Shown here in pieces: positions 11,688 to 23,700 of a stretch of 64,000 bases of DNA. Position 1 is the stretch's first letter. Each line of letters opens with the position of its first letter. Below the pieces are notes generated by a model. The model did no database searches. It worked only from the letters and a program-made list of their open reading frames with translations, and was not told the origin of the DNA. Both the position numbers and the translations under genes were made by a program. The DNA comes from Gigantopelta aegis (Eukaryota; Mollusca; Gastropoda; Neomphalida; Peltospiridae): positions 23,762,850-23,826,849 of the forward strand of contig NC_054706.1 of assembly GCF_016097555.1 (NCBI RefSeq), written 5' to 3'.

Positions 11688-11764
11688 ATGTCACGTGGCA
11701 CAGAACCACATAGAGAAAAGTGCCTGACAAACTACAAATCCGTTTTTAAAGACGATGTTCTTAG
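11688..11764 (+). CDS. DECR2: DECR2-like exon 1
   Basis: ATG 11688, 25 codons plus AG before donor GTAAAC. It encodes [14 protein letters not shown], the short N-terminal segment before the Rossmann fold, matching the human pattern ending DLL/DVL. No N-terminal targeting peptide, as expected for the peroxisomal rather than mitochondrial enzyme. Confidence 0.85.
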
Positions 11765-14700
11765 GTAAACTCACAGTTTAAATTTCTCACACCCTCACCT
11801 AACCCACCCATTCGTCCTTTCACTGGCACTGCCCTTTCAGTAGTCCGAAGGGACGTAGACAAGTATTGACTTAATGTGCTCCCTGCACTACCCCTTCCAG
11901 GTCCGTAGCCAATGAGGGGGGAGTCGGTCGACCCCCCCCCCCCCCGATGACTTTTTTTTCTTCTTCAATATGCCTCCGGACCCCTTAAGGCTTAAGCAAC
12001 TCGGGCACTTCATGCCCTCGTGTGAGGTACTTTGTCTCTCACCATAAGCCTAAACTACCCCTCCTCTCAAAATTCTGGCTAGGGCCTGCCTTCTGGAAAG
12101 AGTTCAACCCATAACCCTGTATATCAAGGCTCTAAAGACTAACCCTAAAACTAACCTTAACCATTGAAAGGTGTCAAACTCATGCCCCCCCCCCCCCCCT
12201 CCCCAGAGGCTCTGCATTAAAACAAAAAGTTTTTGTAAAGTCGAATTTGGCAAAAACTTAATGTAGCTCAGTGTTCCAAAGTGTTGAATTTTAAATGGAT
12301 TTTTGGATTAAGTACCGTACCCCTACAAAACACTGAGTTTTTTCTCATTATAACCAGCATGCATGTGGTGCTTGCATGGTGAAGACAATTTACTGTTTTT
12401 ATCAAAATTCAAGGATAGTTGCAGGATTTGTGTTTAGTTACAGGATACTACGTTAAAATAAAGGGCACATATAGTCTTCCTGCAGGGATGGGGTGCAATA
12501 ATTAATTTTTATAAAGGTTTTGATGGGGGATGTCATGCACACTCCCAACACCCTCCTCTCTGGATCTGCACCTGAAATCCATGGTATGTTATTCTGTCTT
12601 TAGGAAAGCTCATATAAAAGGTCACTCGTCTGTAGACACAGGTATCAAACGATATTGAGAAACTGGTAGTCCAGGCAGACCCAATTGATAAATTTTCTAC
12701 GTCCGATTCAGACTAAAGAACTAGAGGGTCCAGTTATAATTAATTTGGCTTTAGCTGAGACAAGGCCAATACTTAGTTGGGAGGGGGGGGGGGGGGGGGG
12801 AGGGGGGAGGACAAAGTGTCCCTATACAGGGCTAGCTCTGGGTGAGCAAAAACAATTTGCCAAATTGTCTATTAAACTTAAGAAATTGTGAGTTATTTTC
12901 TAAAAAATGTCAATTATTACATGACATTATTTCACCAAACTAAAATAAAATTCGGCAACTGCTTTCAAAAGTTCACAGTTGTTTATGTGAAAATACCACA
13001 GTGTTAGTTTATTGGAACTGCTACCTATTGAAAAAAGTATTACCGGTATACATTGTATACATGTAATAAATAGATTTACATATAATTGATGTAAAAAATA
13101 TTTTGTAAATTTTATTTGAATTTTATATCATTTAATTATTTGCAGGGGAAAAGTTGCTTTCATTACTGGTGGTGGATCTGGAATATGCTTTACAATAGCA
13201 GAAGTTTTTATGAGGTATATTTATGAAATACTGTAAACCACATTTAAAGGCACTTAATCACAGTCATTTTGATACAATATAGTCTCAGAGAGGAAACCTG
13301 CTACATTTTTCTGTTAGTAGCAAAGGATCTTTTATATGCACTATCCCACAGCCTTTGATATACCAGTCGTGGTGTACTGGCTGGAACGAGAAATAGCCCA
13401 ATGGTCTCACCGATGGGGATAGAATTTTTGTTTGTTAGGACATCACAAACGTAGAGATGATAATGAGATGAATGGTGAAGCCGCACTATTTCCCTTTCCC
13501 TGTCAGTTGAGCTATCTCGGCATCACCCGAGCTCGGGGTACTTGGAAACCACAGTGTCTGCCAGGTAATCACTCCCATTTGGGGTTATTCACCTGCCCAT
13601 TAGTCTCTACATGTCCGAGCCTGTCCTAGCAGCACTGGAAGATTGACCGCCCCACTCTAAGAAGAAATAGGAAGCGGGGTCGGCCCCTACTACTCTTTTT
13701 CTAGACTTTACCTTGCCTTATAGTCATACCATCTCGTATCCTCCGGAGTCGGGCCCGTCCGCACCACTATACCAACCCATGACGACTGGACTATACCCTA
13801 GTCTGATACTCTCTCTCGTTCAGACGAATCCGGCTTCTCAAGATCTGTATTTCAGCACAGCACTACACCTTCAACGTCTATCGACTGTCAATCTAGGGGT
13901 TTTCTTGACGGGATGCAACCCATCTCGTCCCTTTAAACTGTGCACCCAAACGGCCTTAACGAGGCCACTCGCGTGAACATATCGATCGGACTTTAAACTT
14001 TTAGATCTGCGTTCAAAATTTTATGTAGAAATTACTTCTTTTTAAAAAAAAATATTATTAAATAGTCCAATCCTCTCTTCTTTCTCTTATTAATTTTGGA
14101 CTGTCCTTCTAAAATGCTCCATATTATATAAATATTCGGCCGAGCAGTCAATTCTTTTTTATTTTTGGCTTGTAACCTTTTTATTTATTTTATTTATTCT
14201 ATTAACTTTTTTACTAATTGCTATTTTCAAAATTCTTCCCATTTTCACCCCCCCCCCCCCCCTCCTCCATCCTGAGTCGGGCCACCGATCTTATCGGAGG
14301 TCGGACTCTGGATGGGCGTGTTCGAAACCCTAGTGGTGCATTCACTCTTAGTTGGAGCCGGTACAGGCATGAAAAATTCCCATTGCCTCAAGTAGGATGC
14401 GAATTCAGTACCTACAATGTACCTGGCAGCCTCAATTTAAATAAGATATAATTATGTAAATATACTGATGGAAAGATATAAGTGATATCACCCACACTGA
14501 AAAAAAAGAGTGACTGCAACCAAAACTCTTATCCATAGTGTTGGGTTGAAAAGAACCGTATTACTGACCTTCAACCCCACATTACATATTTATAATATTA
14601 AAAATATACATCATAATAATAATAATAATAATAATAATGTTTTCCTACACACCCGTTGATGAGAACATCATGTGTTATTTTTTATAACACATAGTTGTTT

Positions 14701-17700
14701 ACACATGTACGTGTGTTAACAATTTCAAGACATACGACTGGCTTCTCCTAGGTGATGACCAGGTCACCAATGCCATACATCCAATAAAAAATGGCACAGT
14801 GGAAATCGATTACATTGTGATGTATAGTTAATCTGGCTATCATGTGTCTGTGACGCGTAAGTCGGCTACAAGTGCAACGGCTGTAGATAACGTTTAGTCG
14901 AAAAAGATGTAAAAAATTGCTTAAAACTTGTTTTTTGGGGATGTTAGAATAGAATAATACATTCGTGTCCGTTAGATACCATTTATCTCACAACTCATTT
15001 AAAAACTTATCAAACTCGCTTTTACTCATTAGATACATTTTAAAACAACTCTTTGTGAGATAAATGATATCTAACGGCCACTCATGTATTATTCTCTATG
15101 TAATACAAACACTACAACACTGATAGCACCTGAAAATTGGTCTACAATACCAAGCGTTCCCTTACTTCTTTCTCTCAGTATACATTTTACTTAAATGTTT
15201 TTGATTTGAATAATTTTGATATTTAAATTCTTAAAACATATTTTATTAATATTTTTAACATAAGACATGGCTGTGATACGATTATTGCGAGTCGGAGTAT
15301 TGAGCGAGTGCAACAAGCTTCGGCTACTCTGAGTCAAGCCACTGGACGAAAGTGTATTCCATTTGCCATGGATGTCAGGAAGGTACATATGAAAGTTTAA
15401 AGGTATTTTTTGTTCAACAGTACCACTAGAGCACATTGATTTATTAATCATCGGCTATCGGATGTCAAATATTTGGTAATTTTTACATATAGAGAGGAAA
15501 TCTGATACATTTTTCCATTAGTAGCAAGGGATCTTTTATATATGCACTTTCACACAGACAGGAAAGCAGATATTACGTCCTTTGACCAGTTGTGATGCAC
15601 TGGTTGGAACGAGAAAAAACCCAATCAGCTGAATGGATCCGCCGAGGTGGTTCGATCCTGTGACGTAAGCACCTCAAGCGAGCACTCAACAGACTGAGCT
15701 AAATCCCACCCATAAGTCGAATCTATATTTTGTACTTGATTTAAGAGTAGCAAAATGTGATCCATCCTTAAATAGGTGGCTGTTTTATTCAGGTACATTT
15801 AGTAATAAATTAAACGACAGAATCGGGACCATTAACATCCCACACCTGAAAAGGGCAGATTCAGGAACTAATTTAGGATGGGGACCATATGCGAAAGGAC
15901 ACAAGAAACTACTCAAAAGTGGCATTCATGAAATGGAAATTGGAAATAAATTGTTAAAAAAGGGGTACTAAATTTGTTTAGTATATCAAAGGCCATGGTA
16001 TGTGCTGTCCTGTCTTTGGGAAAGTACATATAAAATATCCCTTGCTACTCGTGGAAAAATGGAGTGGGTTTCCTCTAAGACTATATGTCAGAATTACCAA
16101 ATGTTTGACATCCAATAGCTGATGATTAATAAATCAATGTGCTCTAGTGGTGTCATTAAACAAAAGAAACTTTAACTTTAAATGTTTTTGTGCAACAGAT
16201 CCCTCTAGTCCACCCCCTTGATTCTGTCCTTGTGTTCTTAAATGTTATGGGGGAGTGAGGGGGTGTTTGTCAAGAATTACCTAATATTTTCAAAACAATT
16301 GTCTCATTTTGATTTATAAAGTGAAATGCACATGGTTTTCCACTTAGTACATGATTGTACAATGTCTGTATTTTTGTTACCAAACCAAACAAACATAAAT
16401 ATTATACAAACAGACAATCAAATAGTATTGGTCAAATTATGTCATTAAGAAATTGGGTGAGGATTAATAACAAATTTAGAGGATGGAGTGGCATACATGA
16501 TAAGTATTACATAATGGTTCATGGTGGATGGTGTGTATAAAAAAAAAAGCAGCAAAATTTTGCATGATGTACTTGTCAAATGGCCTTAAATTGATGACGT
16601 AACATGAGAGAGAAATGCAAACCATTAGCAATAAATTCCCAAAATATTAACTCTACTAGTTTAGACCTCAGAAGTGTGTGTGTACCAGGTTTGGTGGTTA
16701 GGCAATTGGCCTCAAGTCTGGTAAGTACTGGGTTCACATCTCAGTAATGGCTTCCATGCACCCAGAGTGAGTTTCAGTGGCTCAGTAGGGAAATGTACTA
16801 CAGCCATACACTGATGGCTCACTCACTCACCACAAAACATTATCAGCCCATGTCCAGGATAGACAACCCAGGTAGCTGAGGTGCATGCCCTGGACAGAAT
16901 GCTGATGTCCAGATAGACAACCCAGGTAGCTGAGGTGCATGCCCTGGACAGAATGCTTGAACCCTAGACTTGAATATGGGAAATGTACTACGGCCACTAC
17001 ACTGATGTCTCACTCACTAACCACAAAACACTGTCAGCCCATGTCCAGGATAGACAACCCAGGTAGCTGAGGTGCATGCCCTGGACAGAATGCTTGAACC
17101 CTAGACTTGAATATGGGAAATGTACTACAGCCATACACTGATGTCTCACTCACTAACCACAAAACACTGTCGGCCCATGTCCAGGATAGACAACCCAGGT
17201 AGCTGAGGTGCATGCCCTGGACAGAATGCTTGAACCCTATACTTGAATATGGGAAATGTACTACAGCCATACACTGATGTCTCACTCACTAACCACAAAA
17301 CACTGTCAGCCCCATGTCCAGGATAGACAACCCAGGTAGCTGAGGTGCATGCCCTGGACAGAATGCTTGAACCCTAGACTTGAATATGGGAAATGTACTA
17401 CAGCCATACACTGATGTCTCACTCACTAACCACAAAACACTGTCAGCCCCATGTCCAGGATAGACAACCCAGGTAACTGAGGTGCATGCCCTGGACAGAA
17501 TGCTTGAACCCTATACTTGAATATGGGAAATGTACTACAGCCATACACTGATGTCTCACTCACTAACCACAAAACACTGTCAGCCCATGTCCAGGATAGA
17601 CAACCCAGGTAGCTGAGGTGCATGCCTTGGACAGAATGCTTGAACCCTATACTTGAATATGGGAAATGTACTACAGCCATACACTGATGTCTCACTCACT

Positions 17701-20700
17701 AACCACAAAACACTGTCAGCCCATGTCCAGGATAGACAACCCAGGTAGCTGAGGTGCATGCCTTGGACAGAATGCTTGAACCCTATACTTGAATATGGGA
17801 AATGTACTACAGCCATACACTGATGTCTCACTCACTAACCACAAAACACTGTCAGCCCATGTCCAGGATAGACAACCCAGGTAGCTGAGGTGCATGCCTT
17901 GGACAGAATGCTTGAACCCTAGACTTGAATACTTGAATATGGGAAATGTACTACAGCCATACACTGATGTCTCACTCACTAACCACAAAACACTGTCAGC
18001 CCATGTCCAGGATAGACAACCCAGGTAACTGAGGTGCATGCCTTGGACAGAATGCTTGAACCCTAGACTTGAATATGGGAAATGTACTACAGCCATACAC
18101 TGATGTCTCACTCACTAACCACAAAACACTGTCAGCCCCATGTCCAGGATAGACAACCCAGGTAACTGAGGTGCATGCCTTGGACAGAATGCTTGAACCC
18201 TATACTTGAATATGGGAAATGTACTACAGCCATACACTGATGTCTCACTCACTAACCACAAAACACTGTCAGCCCATGTCCAGGATAGACAACCCAGGTA
18301 GCTGAGGTGCATGCCTTGGACAGAATGCTTGAACCCTAGACTTGAATATGGGAAATGTACTACAGCCATACACTGATGTCTCACTCACTAACCACAAAAC
18401 ACTGTCAGCCCATGTCCAGGATAGACAACCCAGGTAGCTGAGGTGCATGCCTTGGACAGAATGCTTGAACCCTAGACTTGAATATGGGAAATGTACTACA
18501 GCCATACACTGATGTCTCACTCACTAACCACAAAACACTGTCAGCCCATGTCCAGGATAGACAACCCAGGTAGCTGAGGTGCATGCCTTGGACAGAATGC
18601 TTGAACCCTAGACTTGAATATGGGAAATGTACTACAGCCATACACTGATGTCTCACTCACTAACCACAAAACACTGTCAGCCCCATGTCCAGGATAGACA
18701 ACCCAGGTAACTGAGGTGCATGCCTTGGACAGAATGCTTGAACCCTAGACTTGAATATGGGAAATGTACTACGGCCACTACACTGATGTCTCACTCACTA
18801 ACCACAAAACACTGTCAGCCCATGTCCAGGATAGACAACCCAGGTAGCTGAGGTGCATGCCTTGGACAGAATGCTTGAACCCTATACTTGAATATGGGAA
18901 ATGTACTACAGCCATACACTGATGTCTCACTCACTAACCACAAAACACTGTCAGCCCATGTCCAGGATAGACAACCCAGGTAGCTGAGGTGCATGCCTTG
19001 GACAGAATGCTTGAACCCTAGACTTGAATATGGGAAATGTACTACAGCCATACACTGATGTCTCACTCACTAACCACAAAACACTGTCAGCCCATGTCCA
19101 GGATAGACAACCCAGGTAGCTGAGGTGCATGCCTTGGACAGAATGCTTGAACCCTAGACTTGAATATGGGAAATGTACTACAGCCATACACTGATGTCTC
19201 ACTCACTAACCACAAAACACTGTCAGCCCATGTCCAGGATAGACAACCCAGGTAGCTGAGGTGCATGCCTTGGACAGAATGCTTGAACCCTAGACTTGAA
19301 TATGGGAAATGTACTACAGCCATACACTGATGTCTCACTCACTAACCACAAAACACTGTCAGCCCATGTCCAGGATAGACAACCCAGGTAGCTGAGGTGC
19401 ATGCCTTGGACAGAATGCTTGAACCCTAGACTTGAATATGGGAAATGTACTACAGCCATACACTGATGTCTCACTCACTAACCACAAAACACTGTCAGCC
19501 CATGTCCAGGATAGACAACCCAGGTAGCTGAGGTGCATGCCTTGGACAGAATGCTTGAACCCTATACTTGAATATGGGAAATGTACTACAGCCATACACT
19601 GATGTCTCACTCACTAACCACAAAACACTGTCAGCCCCATGTCCAGGATAGACAACCCAGGTAGCTGAGGTGCATGCCTTGGACAGAATGCTTGAACCCT
19701 ATACTTGAATATGGGAAATGTACTACAGCCATACACTGATGTCTCACTCACTAACCACAAAACACTGTCAGCCCATGTCCAGGATAGACAACCCAGGTAA
19801 CTGAGGTGCATGCCCTGGACAGAATGCTTGAACCCTAGACTTGAATATGGGAAATGTACTACAGCCATACACTGATGTCTCACTCACTAACCACAAAACA
19901 CTGTCAGCCCATGTCCAGGATAGACAACCCAGGTAACTGAGGTGCATGCCCTGGACAGAATGCTTGAACCCTATACTTGAATATGGGAAATGTACTACAG
20001 CCATACACTGATGTCTCACTCACTAACCACAAAACACTGTCAGCCCCATGTCCAGGATAGACAACCCAGGTAACTGAGGTGCATGCCTTGGACAGAATGC
20101 TTGAACCCTATACTTGAATATGGGAAATGTACTACAGCCATACACTGATGTCTCACTCACTAACCACAAAACACTGTCAGCCCATGTCCAGGATAGACAA
20201 CCCAGGTAGCTGAGGTGCATGCCTTGGACAGAATGCTTGAACCCTAGACTTGAATATGGGAAATGTACTACAGCCATACACTGATGTCTCACTCACTAAC
20301 CACAAAACACTGTCAGCCCCATGTCCAGGATAGACAACCCAGGTAACTGAGGTGCATGCCTTGGACAGAATGCTTGAACCCTAGACTTGAATATGGGAAA
20401 TGTACTACAGCCATACACTGATGTCTCACTCACTAACCACAAAACACTGTCAGCCCCATGTCCAGGATAGACAACCCAGGTAACTGAGGTGCATGCCTTG
20501 GACAGAATGCTTGAACCCTAGACTTGAATATGGGAAATGTACTACAGCCATACACTGATGTCTCACTCACTAACCACAAAACACTGTCAGCCCATGTCCA
20601 GGATAGACAACCCAGGTAGCTGAGGTGCATGCCTTGGACAGAATGCTTGAACCCTAGACTTGAATATGGGAAATGTACTACAGCCATACACTGATGTCTC

Positions 20701-23700
20701 ACTCACTAACCACAAAACACTGTCAGCCCCATGTCCAGGATAGACAACCCAGGTAGCTGAGGTGCATGCCTTGGACAGAATGCTTGAACCCTAGACTTGA
20801 ATATGGGAAATGTACTACAGCCATACACTGATGTCTCACTCACTAACCACAAAACACTGTCAGCCCATGTCCAGGATAGACAACCCAGGTAGCTGAGGTG
20901 CATGCCTTGGACAGAATGCTTGAACCCTAGACTTGAATATGGGAAATGTACTACAGCCATACACTGATGTCTCACTCACTAACCACAAAACACTGTCAGC
21001 CCATGTCCAGGATAGACAACCCAGGTAGCTGAGGTGCATGCCTTGGACAGAATGCTTGAACCCTAGACTTGAATATGGGAAATGTACTACAGCCATACAC
21101 TGATGTCTCACTCACTAACCACAAAACACTGTCAGCCCCATGTCCAGGATAGACAACCCAGGTAGCTGAGGTGCATGCCTTGGACAGAATGCTTGAACCC
21201 TAGACTTGAATATGGGAAATGTACTAAAAGTCTGTAAGTACCCATCAATTAGATTTTAATTTTTAATGTTTTATGTTGGAGAATCAGAGGAATCCCGTCA
21301 TGTCTGTTTGTCATTAGGGCACTCACTAAATGGAGTTTCTGGATCTGCCACTGCCCAACTTAAACATGCTAGTACTGCTTGAAAAATTAACTAATAAAGT
21401 AAAGTTAAAACCAGATGCCATAAAAAAATGTTTTGCCAAGTTGTTGTCAAATATCAGGAGATGACAATATGTATATTTTGTTTCCAATAAAGGCTATTTA
21501 AGTTTTATAAAAAGTAATATTGAAAATCTTGCATGAAAATTTCTTTTTGTTAAAAAAAAAAAAAAAAAGGACAATAAGTTAACTCCCTTGAATAGTGATG
21601 TAATTTGTGCAGTTTTCCATGTCATAGTGTACAATAGTGTATGCACTGAAAATGGTCTATGTGACATAACACATGAATAACAATAAGTCATTCTTGTTTT
21701 CAAATAAACGTCAGGACATTTAGTGTAGGTATTTCATTAGGCAATCAGTAAAACTGACTGCAATCCTTCTAGCTATCTATATACTTGAGCCCAAAATGAT
21801 TTTATTTTTGTTATCACACTGTACAATGCTTTATAGCTACCAAGATTAGAAGGAAATGTTTTTATTTAACGACACACTCAACACATTTTAGTTACGGTCA
21901 TATAGCATCGGACATACATGTATGGCTATAAGGATTAAATCGCATTGATAGAACCATTCTCTGAACATTTGTCTCCCTGTTCCAACCAGTGCCTTATGGC
22001 TGGTACACCCAGCCAGTGCCTTATGGCTGGTACACCCAGCCGGTGCCTTATGGCTGGTACACCCAACCAGTGCCTTATGGCTGGTACACCCAACCAGTGC
22101 CTTATGGCTGGTACACCCAACCAGTTCTTTATGGTTTGGTAAATCCAACCAGTGCCTTATGGCTGGTACATCTAACCAGTGCCTTATGGCTGGTACATCA
22201 AAATCCATGGTATGTGCTGTCCTGTCTGGGACAGTGCATGCATACATGTATAAAAGATCCTTTGCTGCTAATCATAGCTGTATTATTACAAAGCTTTACC
22301 ACATTAAAACAAAACTGGTCTACTAACCTTGACTCCCTGTCGAAATTCTATAACTAGCAAACAACGCTGTTTACAGGTCAGTATGTTTCTGGAGAAAATA
22401 TTAAGTTTAAGTTTTAACAGATGAAGGAAATAAAAATTACCTTTTGTTAAATGTATCATATCAAAACATTACCATTGGATATGTTATATTTGTTGTGTAC
22501 GAAGCCAAAACATGGGTGCAATGAATGACAGTCATCGACCTTAGTATTCATAATTAAAATTATAGTGTTTTTCCTGTTGTCATGGAGTTCTCCGATTGTT
22601 TTTCCATAGGCGCTGCTGGTAACTTTCTGTGTCCACTGGAGAGCATGTCATTCAATGCATTCCGCACTGTCATGGAGATCGATGCCCTAGGAACCTTTAA
22701 CGTCAGCAAGGCTTTGTATGACAAATGGTTCAAAGTGAGTGTTAACATGCAGAGGTGCATCCAAAGCAGGTACAAGGGGACCCATCCTACCTTAAATGTA
22801 TTCAAGTGCCTCTTTTTTTTTCTTTTTAAAAACATATTTTTATTGCATGGGTTACTGTTTTCACAAGTTGGTTTATATGCCCTTATCCCCCCTTAGTCCT
22901 CTAACCCAGTAGTGGGGATGGGCCTGTCCTGGACAGAGGAGCCGGCCACAGCTGGCACCTGTTCCCATGACAGGCGTGCGCTACAACAGCTTGCTCTGAA
23001 TGTGCATGTAAAACCCTATGTCCTGACCTGACCTGACCCGTGAGGATGTGGGGTAGGGGCAATGGGGGCTATGGTCAGAAAAAGAAATTACAGACAAAAA
23101 AGGTTGTTTTTTTCAAGGTTAGATTTACAGTAAGTAATCATGTGGGATGTAGCTTAGTTGTAGCACACTCAGCCGATGTGCGGTGGGACATAGGATCAGT
23201 AGTCCATGGTGGACTCGTCTTCTTTCCATACCAACCAGTCCACCATGCATGATGAGTACATCAAATGCTGTGTTATGTGCTATCCTGTCTATGAGAAATT
23301 ATATATAAAAGATCCTGTTGGTATGAATGAATTAATGAATGTTTAATGACACCCCAGCACAAAAATTCATATCAGCCATTGGGTGTCAAGCAAAGGTAAG
23401 TACGTATGTGACTAGCTGTTGGTATGAGTAGAGTATAGCCTATGTATACATGTATGTTGCAATAGCAGTTGTCATCTCTAGCTCTCTGAACCAAATGTCC
23501 AAATCACTATATATATGTTCGTTAGACACCACGTACACAGAGCTCGAACTTAACAACGGCACCGATGGCAATTGCCGTCGTTGAGATATAAATTGCTGTA
23601 GGTAGCGAGCATCACCGATGGCATTTTTGTGCCGTCGATAAAGCTCCTCAACAATGGCGAAATGTACATACCTAGTGTACATTATCTGCCAATATTTAAC

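Noticed and set aside
13713-13976. Proline/serine-rich 87-residue frame
   Set aside because: No family resemblance, no splice context that joins it to DECR2, and it sits in a block that looks like a repeat.
17034-21111. A family of more than 20 overlapping 83-89-residue minus-strand frames starting [15 protein letters not shown]
   Set aside because: They are the same 136-bp satellite monomer read repeatedly. Period and frame are products of the repeat, and copies vary as DNA rather than as protein.
8271-22197. CRISPR arrays
   Set aside because: The regular arrays have no spacers: units are head to tail and entirely repeated. The genome is animal.
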